Of a stretch of DNA of 64,000 bases, positions 32,245 to 40,744 are shown piece after piece (position 1 is the first letter of the stretch; each line of letters opens with the position of its first letter). The position numbers were made by a program, and so were the translations under genes. The stretch comes from an uncultured bacterium (GTDB lineage: Bacteria > Verrucomicrobiota > Lentisphaeria > Oligosphaerales > Oligosphaeraceae). The stretch is from NCBI GenBank assembly GCA_902776645.1, contig CACYQT010000001.1, positions 1-64,000 of the forward strand, written 5' to 3'. The notes beneath the pieces were generated by a model. That model was not told the DNA's origin. It worked only from the letters and a program-made list of their open reading frames with translations, and made no database searches.

Positions 32245-34032
32245 ATGACGGAAATCATGACAAAAGGTATCATCACGCGGGTCAACGGGCCGATTGTGGA
32301 GGCCCGTGACATGGAACGCGCGGGCATGCTGGAAGTCGTCGAAGTCGGCGAAGAACGGCTGATCGGCGAAGTGATCCGCATCCGCGGAGGCGGCGTCGCG
32401 ACGATTCAAGTCTATGAGAACACGTCCGGCCTGAAGCCCGGCGAAGGTGTGTACTGCACGACGCGTCCGCTGTCCGTCGAACTCGGACCTGGCTTGCTTG
32501 GAACGATTTACGACGGCATCCAGCGGCCGCTGGACCGCATCGCGGCCATGTCGGGCGCGATGATCCGCCGCGGCGAGAAGACGGATCCGCAGGATCTGGA
32601 CAAAATCTGGCATTTCGTCCCGTCCGTGAAGGAAGGCGACATCGTGAAGCCCGGCGTGCAGTACGGCGAAGTGCAGGAGACACCGTCCGTCCTGCTGAAG
32701 CTCATCACGCCGCCGACGTTCAAGACCGGCCGCGTGAAATCCATGAAGCCTGAAGGCGACTACAACGGCCGAACGGTTTTGGCGGAAGTCGAATACGACG
32801 ACGGCTCGACGAAACCGCTGGGCTTCTATCAATACTGGCCTGTCCGCACGCCGCGGCCCGTGCTGTCGCGCAAGCCGTTGGAAGCGCCGCTGTTAACAGG
32901 GCTGCGCGTTATCGACACGTTCTTCCCGATCGCGAAGGGCGGTGCGTCCGCCATTCCGGGAGGTTTCGGAACGGGCAAGACGATGACGCAGCAGGCGTTG
33001 GCCAAATGGTGCGACGCGGACATCATCGTCTACATCGGCTGCGGCGAACGCGGCAACGAAATGACGGAGGTCCTCCGCGAGTTTCCGGAACTGGTGGATC
33101 CGCGCACAGGGCGGTCGCTGATGGAACGGACGATTCTGATCGCGAACACGTCCAACATGCCTGTCGCGGCGCGCGAAGTGTCGATCTACACGGGAATCAC
33201 GCTGGCGGAGTTCTACCGCGACATGGGCTACCACGTGGCCATCATGGCGGATTCGACGTCCCGTTGGGCGGAGGCCTTGCGAGAGCTGTCCGGCCGATTG
33301 GAGGAAATGCCTGCGGACGAAGGATTTCCGGCGTATCTTCCCGCGCGTCTTGCCAGTTTCTACGAACGGGCCGGCTATGTGCACAACCTGAACGGGACGA
33401 ACGGTTCCGTGACGGTCATCGGGGCCGTCTCGCCTCCCGGCGGCGACTTCTCCGAACCCGTGACGCAGCACACGTCGCGTTTCATCCGCTGCTTCTGGGC
33501 ACTGGACCGCGGCCTCGCGAACGCCCGCCACTATCCCGCCATCAGCTGGCATGACAGCTATTCGGAATATCTGGTGGAGATCGAAGGCTGGTGGAGCAAG
33601 CAGGACGCCGAATGGAAGGCCAATCGCGACCTGCTCATGGAAGTCCTTCAGGAGGAGGTCTCCCTGCAGCGCATCGCGAAACTGATCGGACCGGACGCCC
33701 TGCCCGACAACCAGCGGCTGACGCTGATGGTCGCGGACATCATCAAAAACGCCTTCCTCCAGCAGAACTCGTTCGACGACATTGACATGTACTGCTCGCC
33801 CGCCAAGCAGACATGGATGCTCCGCCTGCTGGCGATGTTCATCACACGCGCGAACGCGTTGATCAAAAAAGGCGTCACGCTGGCGGAAATCAACGCCATT
33901 CCCGCCCTGCCGCGGCTGCTGCGCATGAAATCCGAAATCAAAAACGACGACAAAGCCGCCATGGCGGATTTGGAACAACAGATCGATTCCGCGCTGGACG
34001 ATCTCGAAGCGAAATTAACAATTAACAATTAA
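32245..34032 (+). CDS. atpA: V-type ATPase catalytic subunit A
   Basis: 595 residues, typical. This is the ATP-hydrolysing or -synthesising subunit. The N-terminal beta-barrel ([20 protein letters not shown]) is followed by the A-type insert (about 110-210, ending [12 protein letters not shown]). The nucleotide-binding domain has P-loop [12 protein letters not shown] (about residue 238) and Walker B region [33 protein letters not shown] holds the catalytic Glu. The C-terminus ends LTINN, encoded by the AATTAAC repeat tract that continues into the gap. Confidence 0.98.
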   Translation: MTEIMTKGIITRVNGPIVEARDMERAGMLEVVEVGEERLIGEVIRIRGGGVATIQVYENTSGLKPGEGVYCTTRPLSVELGPGLLGTIYDGIQRPLDRIAAMSGAMIRRGEKTDPQDLDKIWHFVPSVKEGDIVKPGVQYGEVQETPSVLLKLITPPTFKTGRVKSMKPEGDYNGRTVLAEVEYDDGSTKPLGFYQYWPVRTPRPVLSRKPLEAPLLTGLRVIDTFFPIAKGGASAIPGGFGTGKTMTQQALAKWCDADIIVYIGCGERGNEMTEVLREFPELVDPRTGRSLMERTILIANTSNMPVAAREVSIYTGITLAEFYRDMGYHVAIMADSTSRWAEALRELSGRLEEMPADEGFPAYLPARLASFYERAGYVHNLNGTNGSVTVIGAVSPPGGDFSEPVTQHTSRFIRCFWALDRGLANARHYPAISWHDSYSEYLVEIEGWWSKQDAEWKANRDLLMEVLQEEVSLQRIAKLIGPDALPDNQRLTLMVADIIKNAFLQQNSFDDIDMYCSPAKQTWMLRLLAMFITRANALIKKGVTLAEINAIPALPRLLRMKSEIKNDDKAAMADLEQQIDSALDDLEAKLTINN

Positions 34033-34162
34033 TAATTAACAATTAACAGAAAAAACAGCAATTTACCATTAATAACAAACAATTAATTGACTGACATCTG
34101 CAAGCCAAAGATTTGCGATCAATCATTGTAAATTATTAATTGTAAATTGTAAATTATTAATT
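34013..34162. repeat. AATTAAC/AATTAAT repeats and their inverted counterpart between atpA and atpB
   Basis: 34013-34047: AATTAAC 7-mers, five units, overlapping the last codons of atpA. 34125-34162: ATTGTAAATTATTA-type units that are roughly the reverse complement. The two blocks could fold into a long AU-rich stem over about 80 bases. They run up to the atpB ATG, leaving no Shine-Dalgarno sequence. Confidence 0.82.
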
Positions 34163-35563
34163 ATGAAAGGCTTGGAATACAGAGGCGTGTCGTCCATCGA
34201 CGGACCGCTGGTCTTCATCGAGAACATCTCGGACGTCGCGTTTGACGAACTGGTCGAAATCACGTCGCCCGACGGCGAAACACGCCTTGGGCAAGTGCTT
34301 GACGTGACGGCGACAACGGCCGTCGTGCAGGTTTTCGGCGGCACGGAGAATCTGTCGCAGCGCGACACGAAGACGCGTTTTCTCGGCGAATCGCTGCGCA
34401 TTCCCGTCTCGAAGGACATGCTCGGCCGCGTGTTCGACGGTCTGGCGCGTCCAAAAGACGGCCTGCCCGCGCCGTTGACGACGGAACGCCGCGACGTGAA
34501 CGGCATGCCCGTCAACCCCTACGCCCGCGAATATCCGCGCGATTTCATCCAGACAGGCATTTCGTCCATTGATCTGATGAACACGCTTGTGCGCGGCCAG
34601 AAGCTGCCGATTTTCTCCGGCAACGGCCTGCCGCACAACCGCATGGCGGCGCAGATCGCCCGGCAGGCGAAACTGCTGAACGAAAACGTCGATTTCGCCA
34701 TCGTGTTCGCGGCCATGGGCGTCAAATACGACGTGGCGCGCTTCTTCATCGATTCGTTTGAGAAGTCCGGCGTGCTCCACAACGTGGCGATGTTTTTGTC
34801 GCTGGCGGACGATCCGTCCGTCGAACGTCTTATCACGCCGCGCTCCGCGTTGACGCTGGCGGAATATCTCGCCTTCGATCTGGGCATGCACGTCTTGGTC
34901 ATCATCACGGACATGTCCAACTACTGCGAAGCGTTGCGCGAAATCGCGACGGCCCGCGGCGAAATCCCCTCCCGAAAAGGCTATCCGGGCTATCTTTATT
35001 CCGATCTGGCCTCCATGTACGAACGCGCGGGCCGTCTGCGCGACCGCGAAGGATCCATCACGCAAATGCCGATTTTGACGATGCCTTCTGACGACATCTC
35101 CCACCCGATTCCGGACCTGACGGGATACATCACGGAAGGCCAGATCGTGCTGGAGCGAGACATGCACCAGCGCGGCATCTACCCGCCCGTGGCCGGTCTG
35201 CCGTCGCTGTCGCGTCTCATGAAGGACGGCATCGGCAAGGGCCGTACGCGAGCCGACCACCCGCATGTCGCGTCGCAGTTGTTCGCGGCCTATTCGAAGG
35301 TGAAGGACATCCGTTCGCTGGCGTCCGTCATCGGCGAGGAGGAGCTCAGCCCCGTCGACAAGCAGTATCTGAAGTTCGGCGTCGAATTCGAAAACCGCCT
35401 GATCTCGCAGGGCGAATATGAAAACCGCTCCATCGAGGAGACGCTGGCCATCGGATGGGATGTGCTGCGCATCCTGCCGCGCGAGGAACTCCTGCGCGTC
35501 TCCGAAGAGGAACTGGCCGAATACTACGACCAAAAGCCAGTCGAAACCAAGAAGGAAGGCTGA
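34163..35563 (+). CDS. atpB: V-type ATPase regulatory subunit B
   Basis: 466 residues, typical. Non-catalytic nucleotide-binding partner of A; as expected, the P-loop is replaced by [18 protein letters not shown]. Start [20 protein letters not shown]. Other conserved parts: [60 protein letters not shown], and [19 protein letters not shown]. The N-terminal ATG lies directly against the repeat tract. Confidence 0.98.
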   Translation: MKGLEYRGVSSIDGPLVFIENISDVAFDELVEITSPDGETRLGQVLDVTATTAVVQVFGGTENLSQRDTKTRFLGESLRIPVSKDMLGRVFDGLARPKDGLPAPLTTERRDVNGMPVNPYAREYPRDFIQTGISSIDLMNTLVRGQKLPIFSGNGLPHNRMAAQIARQAKLLNENVDFAIVFAAMGVKYDVARFFIDSFEKSGVLHNVAMFLSLADDPSVERLITPRSALTLAEYLAFDLGMHVLVIITDMSNYCEALREIATARGEIPSRKGYPGYLYSDLASMYERAGRLRDREGSITQMPILTMPSDDISHPIPDLTGYITEGQIVLERDMHQRGIYPPVAGLPSLSRLMKDGIGKGRTRADHPHVASQLFAAYSKVKDIRSLASVIGEEELSPVDKQYLKFGVEFENRLISQGEYENRSIEETLAIGWDVLRILPREELLRVSEEELAEYYDQKPVETKKEG

Positions 35564-35570
35564 TTGAACC

Positions 35571-36254
35571 ATGCGTCTGAACCTCCCTCCAACGAAAACG
35601 AACCAGCTGGCGCTGAAGAAAGATTTGGCGATGGCCACGGAAGGCTACACGCTTCTTGAGCAGAAGCGCGAGATTCTCGTCATGGAGCTGATGCATCTCG
35701 TCGATATGGTGAAAACCGCCCAGTCGGAGGTCGAAAACCGCCGCGAAAAAGCCTACGCCACGCTGAAGCGGGCCGTCGCCGTCAACGGCTACAACCACAT
35801 GCGCGACGTCGCGTCCGGCATCCATTACGACCATGAAATTGTTTCCACGACGCGTGTCGCGGCGGGCGTCCGCCTGCCGTCGCTGGAGTTCCGTCAGGGC
35901 GAGTTCAACTCGCAGTACGGCCTGGCGGGCACGGATTCGCTGATGGACCAGACGATGCAGGACTTTCTGTCGTTGCTGGAAGCCACGGCGAAACTGGCGG
36001 AGCTGGAATCCTCCGTGTGGCTGTTGGCCCGTGAATTGAAGAAAACGCAGCGCCATGTGAACGCTCTGGAGCACATCTTCATTCCGGACTACAAGGAGAC
36101 GCTGAAATACGTCGAACAGGCCTTGGAGAGCAAGGAGCTCGAATCGTTCTTTACGATGAAACGCGTGAAGAAGAATTTGGGCGGAGAGGACGGCGAAAAT
36201 CCGCCGGACGATTCCACCAACAGTTCTGCGGAACCATCGAATCCACAGGCGTGA
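35571..36254 (+). CDS. atpD: V-type ATPase subunit D (central shaft)
   Basis: 227 residues, typical. MRLNLPPTKTNQLALKKDL and LLEQKREILVMELMHLVDMV form the first helix of the rotor coiled coil; NALEHIFIPDYKETLKYVEQ is the returning helix and family signature. The last 30 residues are acidic and low complexity. Starts 7 bases after atpB and ends the operon. Confidence 0.95.
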   Translation: MRLNLPPTKTNQLALKKDLAMATEGYTLLEQKREILVMELMHLVDMVKTAQSEVENRREKAYATLKRAVAVNGYNHMRDVASGIHYDHEIVSTTRVAAGVRLPSLEFRQGEFNSQYGLAGTDSLMDQTMQDFLSLLEATAKLAELESSVWLLARELKKTQRHVNALEHIFIPDYKETLKYVEQALESKELESFFTMKRVKKNLGGEDGENPPDDSTNSSAEPSNPQA

Positions 36255-36277
36255 TGTGCTTTTTCATGATGTGAGTT

Positions 36278-36317
36278 CATTGAATATTTTCCTAACATGT
36301 TAGGAAAGTTTTCAATG
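36278..36317. promoter_or_regulatory. 40-bp two-level palindrome after atpD
   Basis: The core is a perfect 20-bp palindrome of half-site TTTCCTAACA. It is flanked, after 3 unpaired bases on each side, by CATTGAA and its exact complement TTCAATG. It lies 24 bases past the V-ATPase operon. No U-tract follows. Confidence 0.7.
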
Positions 36318-36382
36318 AGTAAAAAGCGGGCAAAACAAAAAATAGCGCCATGGCCCTTTCAAACTGCCGTCTCTAGTGTTTG

Positions 36383-36410
36383 TTGCCGCTGGATAAAAGT
36401 TCCCTATATT
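36383..36410 (+). promoter_or_regulatory. Candidate promoter for the nrdD operon
   Basis: TTGCCG (36383-36388), 16-bp spacer, TATATT (36405-36410). Transcription from here gives a leader of about 360 bases before nrdD that includes the foldable segment. Moderate match to consensus. Confidence 0.45.
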
Positions 36411-36649
36411 TAGCGTTGTTAAATAAGAGAGCGACTAGATAAAAAAGTCATCAAAAAGTGTTATGACTGCAAATCAAGCATTTGTGTGATTTCTAACAAA
36501 CAAATGCATGACTTTTATTCATTTTTGCAAATTTTTGAAAGCCGGAAAATTTTTTATGGCTTCTAAGATGTTGATAGGCATACTCCAAATCGGCCTGTCG
36601 TAAATTTCCTCTGAAAAAAAACACATCTAGAGTATTTGCGTTATGGGTT

Positions 36650-36665
36650 TGAACATATATAGTGT
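36650..36665. promoter_or_regulatory. NrdR-box-like site upstream of nrdD
   Basis: The 16 bases TGAACATATATAGTGT match 12 of 16 positions of the NrdR consensus (ACACWATATATWGTGT), with the right half perfect. Known sites are paired about 31 bp apart; the upstream position holds only a weak ACACA half. NrdR control of nrdD is inferred. Confidence 0.4.
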
Positions 36666-36779
36666 TTATGTGAACAAAAACAAGCTAGGTGGCATTTTGT
36701 CTCCAGGCTTGCTCTCTTTTTGCGCCCTGATTCAGAGCGCGGTAATTTTCAAACAAAAGGAAAACAGGGGAAAGAACGC

Positions 36780-39464
36780 ATGGACAACCAGGGTAACAAT
36801 TGCCCATTTCAGTACTTCCGGAAGCGCGACGGCCTATTGGTCCCGTTCCGTGAAGAGAAAATCGCAAACGCTATATTCAAGGCGGGCGAAGCGGCGAGCC
36901 GCCAGAGCGGATCGATTTTCACGCGTGAGACAGCGGAGCGCATCGCGCATGAAGTCGTGAAGCAGCTGGACAATCCGAACTGCGAATACTACACGCTTCC
37001 GGACGCCGACGGCAATCGTATCCCGAAACTGGAAGACGTCCAGGACATGGTCGAGATCACGCTGGTTGAGAACAAGATGGCGGAAACCGTCGCGGCCTAT
37101 AAACGTTACCGTAAAATACGCGAACGCGCGCGCGCGGCGATCCATGTCCGCACCAACAAGACGGAAAAGGACCAGCAGACGGATCTGACGGACCAGAGCC
37201 TCCTGCTCGTGAAATCCGCGACGGCCGGCATGCTGCTGACGTGGGACCGCACCCGCATCGTCCACAAGCTGATTGACAAGCTGAACATGGACGAAGAGAC
37301 GGCGAACGGCATCGCGAAGGAAGTCGAGAACCAGATCATCAGCAGCAACATCAAGACAGTCGGCACGGAACTGATCCGCGAACTGGTGAACAACATTCTG
37401 GTGGAGCGCGGCTACCGCGACAAGCTGGAAGATTTGTCGCTGTACCATATTTCGCGCGAGTTCATCGAAGACCTGATGAACAAGAAATCGAAGGAAAACA
37501 GCAACATCGTCTCGAATAATCCGGAGGCGGTGAATCTGAGCATCGCGGAACTGATTCTGAAGCAGTGGGGCCTTGAGACGATCTTCTCGCCGGACGTGAA
37601 GCATGCCCATGACACGGGCGCCGTCCATCTGCACGATCTGGGCTATCCGCACCGCGTCTATTGCTCCTCCCATTCCATTGAATACATCAAAAAATATGGT
37701 CTGCGCGATCTGTCGAATCTGAACACGGAATCGAATCCCGCGCGCAGCGCGTCCGTCCTGACGGGCCATCTGAACACGTTCCTCGCGTCCATGCAGGCGA
37801 ACTACGCGGGTGCCCTGGGCATCGCGTACATCAACATCTTCTACGCGCCGTATCTGGTCGGCATGAACGAAAAGCAGATGCACCAGGTGGCGCAGGAACT
37901 GATTTTCAACGGTTCGCAGAACGCGTTCTCCCGCGGCGGCCAGACGCTGTTTTTGGATTTCAACATCCACACGGGCGTCCCGACCTATCTGAAGACCGTT
38001 CCCGCCATCGGCCCGGGCGGCTGCTACATGCTCCGCAAGGCGGACGGCACGATCATTTCGCTGAAGGAACAGCTCCGCAACGACACGGACAACAACGGCA
38101 ACCATCTGATGGACCTCTTCGCGGAGGAGAACGGCGAATCCCGCCTCGTCCTCTCCGAACAGTATGAGGAGAAGGTCGGCCTGCACTACGATCCCGTCGT
38201 CCAGAAAACGCTGGAAGACAATGGCGAGCACATCATGGTCTATGGCGACTACATCAAAGAGGCGCAGGCCTTCACGTCCTCCCTGCTGAAGGTGTGGGGC
38301 GAAGGCGACCGCTGCGGCCGCGTGTTCGAATTCCCGAAATGCGACTTCCACATCAGCGCCGAGACGTTCACCGATCCCGACCAGTACAAAATCTATCAGG
38401 AAGCCTGCGAGCTGTCCTCCAAGAACGGCTCCACCTATTTCATCTTCGACCGCGACGAAGTCACGCTGTCGGCCTGCTGCCGTCTGCGCACGACGATCGA
38501 CGACAACCGCATGCTGCGCCATCCGGAATGCATGCGTTTCTGCGGCTTCCAGAACGTCACGATCAACATCCCGCAGGCGGCCTTCCGCGCCGCCCGCCGC
38601 GGCATGAAGACCTACGAAGGCCTGCTGGAGGAGATCGACGCGACGATGAACATCGCCGTGAAGGCCCACCTGCAGAAGAAGGCGAAGATCGCCGAAATGC
38701 TGTCCGGCCCCGGCCGCCCGTTGTGGCAGATCGGCCGCGTGGCCTGCGACGGCCGCCCCTACGTCGAATTGGACAAGGCGACGTACATCATCGGCATCAT
38801 CGGCCTGAACGATGCCTGCAAGTTCCTGTACGGCAAAGAATTGCATGAGGACAAGGAAGTCTTCAAGATCGGTCTGAAGATCATCGCCCACATGTATCTG
38901 CGCGCGAAGGAATACGCGAAGCAGTACAATCTGAAGTTCACGCTGGAGGAAAGCCCCGCGGAAAGCGCGGCGCGCCGTCTGGCCCAGACCGACCTGCGCT
39001 TCTTCCATGCGGAGGCGAAGGACGTCGTGAAGGGCGCAAACGAAGACGTCGCCTACTATACGAACTCCATCCATCTGGCGGCGGAAGCCCCTGTCTGCCT
39101 GGTGGAGCGCATCGAGAAGCAGGCGATGTTCCACAGCATCATCGAATCCGGCGCCATCACGCATGCGTTCATCGGCGAGGAGCATCCGTCGGCGGAAGCC
39201 ATCGGCTCGCTGATCCGCGAAGTGTTCTACCGCACGCAGTCCGCGCAGGTGACGTTCTCGCCTGAGTTCACGTACTGCCAGAAGTGCGGCCACAAGTCCC
39301 GCGGCCTGCAGGACACCTGCGAGCAGTGCGGCTCGAAGGACGTCGTCGGCGAGACGCGCGTCGTCGGCTACTTCAGCAAGATCCAGAACTGGAACAAGTC
39401 GAAGCGCTACGGCGAACTGGTCGCCCGCCAGAAGGGCCGCTATTCCGTCATGTCGGCTGAGTGA
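36780..39464 (+). CDS. nrdD: Anaerobic (class III) ribonucleoside-triphosphate reductase
   Basis: 894 residues, long because it has two ATP-cone-like modules (about residues 10-110, FRKRDGLLVPFREEKIANAI; and about 135-220, VKSATAGMLLTWDRTRIVHK). It reduces ribonucleotides to deoxyribonucleotides with a glycyl radical and is oxygen-sensitive. A Cys pair is at 566-567 (SACCRLRTT), probably in the active-site loop. A Zn-ribbon uses Cys 833, 836, 847 and 850. The probable radical Gly is 863 in TRVVGYFSKIQNW. ATG at 36780 has an AGGGGA site. A redoxin and nrdG follow, which suggests the redoxin-reduced subtype rather than the formate-dependent one. Confidence 0.97.
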   Translation: MDNQGNNCPFQYFRKRDGLLVPFREEKIANAIFKAGEAASRQSGSIFTRETAERIAHEVVKQLDNPNCEYYTLPDADGNRIPKLEDVQDMVEITLVENKMAETVAAYKRYRKIRERARAAIHVRTNKTEKDQQTDLTDQSLLLVKSATAGMLLTWDRTRIVHKLIDKLNMDEETANGIAKEVENQIISSNIKTVGTELIRELVNNILVERGYRDKLEDLSLYHISREFIEDLMNKKSKENSNIVSNNPEAVNLSIAELILKQWGLETIFSPDVKHAHDTGAVHLHDLGYPHRVYCSSHSIEYIKKYGLRDLSNLNTESNPARSASVLTGHLNTFLASMQANYAGALGIAYINIFYAPYLVGMNEKQMHQVAQELIFNGSQNAFSRGGQTLFLDFNIHTGVPTYLKTVPAIGPGGCYMLRKADGTIISLKEQLRNDTDNNGNHLMDLFAEENGESRLVLSEQYEEKVGLHYDPVVQKTLEDNGEHIMVYGDYIKEAQAFTSSLLKVWGEGDRCGRVFEFPKCDFHISAETFTDPDQYKIYQEACELSSKNGSTYFIFDRDEVTLSACCRLRTTIDDNRMLRHPECMRFCGFQNVTINIPQAAFRAARRGMKTYEGLLEEIDATMNIAVKAHLQKKAKIAEMLSGPGRPLWQIGRVACDGRPYVELDKATYIIGIIGLNDACKFLYGKELHEDKEVFKIGLKIIAHMYLRAKEYAKQYNLKFTLEESPAESAARRLAQTDLRFFHAEAKDVVKGANEDVAYYTNSIHLAAEAPVCLVERIEKQAMFHSIIESGAITHAFIGEEHPSAEAIGSLIREVFYRTQSAQVTFSPEFTYCQKCGHKSRGLQDTCEQCGSKDVVGETRVVGYFSKIQNWNKSKRYGELVARQKGRYSVMSAE

Positions 39465-39472
39465 GATTATTT

Positions 39473-39516
39473 TTCTAGGATTCTAGAATGCTAGAATTCT
39501 AGGATTCTAGAAAAAA
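39473..39516. repeat. CTAG-type tandem repeat between nrdD and the redoxin gene
   Basis: Five CTAG units at 7-9-base spacing (TTCTAGGATTCTAGAATG and onward), followed by AAAAAACACT. The same ending (CTAGAAAAAACACT) closes the block at 22132-22240, so part of the flank is shared. Confidence 0.85.
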
Positions 39517-39557
39517 CACTGAATCCCTTATCCTCTCTGATTAAAAGGTTTAAAAAT

Positions 39558-39941
39558 ATGTCAAAACAATACATCGTCCATGTTTTCGGCAAGGAAGGCT
39601 GTGCGAAATGCACGATGCTGAACCGCCGTCTCGACACGTTGCTCGCGTCTGACAAATACAAAGACAAGTTCGTGAAGCAGTACGACAGCGTCCTCACGGA
39701 GGATGGCCTCGTGCACTTCTGCCTCGCGCAGTGCGTGAATCCGAACCGCATCCCCGCCATGATGATTTCCGATACGGAAGGCAATTACATCGAAAATCCG
39801 ACGCCCGGCGCCCCCGACGAAATCTGCGGCCGTTCTAAACTGTACCAGTATCTGGGCATCCAGACCGACTACAGCAACGAAGGCAAAGGCATCATCACGC
39901 CGGAAATGATCGAGAGCATCCTCAAGTCCGTGGAAGACTGA
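39558..39941 (+). CDS. Glutaredoxin/NrdH-like redoxin, likely reductant of NrdD
   Basis: 127 residues. Thioredoxin fold with active-site GKEGCAKCTMLNRRL (CxxC at residues about 15-18), then VNPNRIPAMMISDTEG with the cis-Pro. Extra Cys residues occur at FCLAQC and EICG. It lies between nrdD and nrdG in one operon, so electron delivery to NrdD is the natural reading. The C-terminal extension (YSNEGKGIITPEMIESIL) is longer than in plain NrdH. Confidence 0.82.
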   Translation: MSKQYIVHVFGKEGCAKCTMLNRRLDTLLASDKYKDKFVKQYDSVLTEDGLVHFCLAQCVNPNRIPAMMISDTEGNYIENPTPGAPDEICGRSKLYQYLGIQTDYSNEGKGIITPEMIESILKSVED

Positions 39942-39957
39942 AATTTAGAATGGTTTT

Positions 39958-39996
39958 GAAAACGGCCTGGACGGAATTTCCGCCCAGGCGTTTTCT
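39958..39996 (+). terminator. Terminator-like hairpin between the redoxin gene and nrdG
   Basis: GCCTGGACGGAA pairs with TTCCGCCCAGGC (one mismatch), with GAAAAC and GTTTTC outside, followed by TTTTCTTG. It may attenuate nrdG relative to nrdD. Confidence 0.6.
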
Positions 39997-40017
39997 TGTC
40001 GATTGCATAGGAAAAAT

Positions 40018-40743
40018 ATGAAATCCGTCATCAACAGCGTCATGCCGCAGGCGACCATGGTCGATTATCCGGGCCGTCTGTCCGGCCTCATGTTCACGAG
40101 CGGCTGCAATTTCCATTGCGGCTTCTGCCATAACGCGGCGTTGCTCCACAACGAAGCGAAACATGGCGACGCCTCCGCCGGAACATACGATTTCGACAAG
40201 TTGGACGAATTCCTCAAAGGCTTCAAACGGCAGTGGACGAACGCCATCACGATCACGGGCGGCGAACCGACCATCCATCCGAACCTGCCCGAAACGCTGG
40301 AATTCATCAAGAAGCGCGGCTTTCTCATCAAATTGGACTCCAATGGCTCCAATCCGGACATGCTACGCAAATGCATGCCGTACCTTGATTATATCGCCAT
40401 GGACATCAAATGCCCGATGGAACGGTATGAGGAGCTTGTCGGCTTTGGAGATACGGACAAGATCGCGGAATCCATCGACGTCATCATGCACTGCGGCAAA
40501 AAATACGAATTTCGCACGACGCTTGTGGAGACGTATTTCTTCGAAGAGGACATCCACACATGCGGCAAGATGGTGCTAGGGGCGGACTTGTATGTCGTCC
40601 AGCCGTTCATTCCGCATGACGACCTGCCCTCCCCCGCCCTGCGGAAACAGCCGCGGACGCGGCCGACCGTCTTGCATCAGGCGGCGGACATCCTGAAAGC
40701 TTACGTCAAAAAAGCCATCGTGCGTGGCGAAGAGGCCGTCTGA
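40018..40743 (+). CDS. nrdG: Anaerobic ribonucleotide reductase activating protein (radical SAM)
   Basis: 241 residues; the ATG at 40018 follows an AGGAAAA site. Radical SAM motif SGCNFHCGFCHNAALLH (CxxxCxxC), GG(E)P motif TITGGEPTIHPN, and LDYIAMDIKCPMERYEEL. It belongs to the longer NrdG2/PflA-like group (about 230 residues) that accompanies NrdD with redoxins, rather than the 155-residue E. coli type. It makes the NrdD glycyl radical. The PHP phosphatase starts 1 base after its stop. Confidence 0.94.
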   Translation: MKSVINSVMPQATMVDYPGRLSGLMFTSGCNFHCGFCHNAALLHNEAKHGDASAGTYDFDKLDEFLKGFKRQWTNAITITGGEPTIHPNLPETLEFIKKRGFLIKLDSNGSNPDMLRKCMPYLDYIAMDIKCPMERYEELVGFGDTDKIAESIDVIMHCGKKYEFRTTLVETYFFEEDIHTCGKMVLGADLYVVQPFIPHDDLPSPALRKQPRTRPTVLHQAADILKAYVKKAIVRGEEAV

Positions 40744-40744
40744 A

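Larger units (their letters stand above)
36255..36779. other. 525-bp regulatory gap between atpD and nrdD
   Basis: No credible gene. From 5' to 3' it holds a 40-bp palindrome (36278-36317), a promoter-like pair TTGCCG-N16-TATATT (36383-36410), a foldable segment with alternative pairings (36443-36516), an AT-rich stretch, a NrdR-like site (36650-36665), and the AGGGGA ribosome binding site of nrdD. Base composition is far more AT-rich than the flanking genes. Confidence 0.7.

Noticed and set aside
36619-36634. Second NrdR box 31 bp upstream of the candidate site
   Set aside because: Only the first few bases (ACACA) fit; the central and right halves do not match.
36834-39293. An 819-codon open frame on the strand opposite nrdD
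   Set aside because: It is a composition artefact of the GC-rich nrdD gene; its translation is Arg/Val-rich with no domain, and the nrdD frame is conserved throughout.
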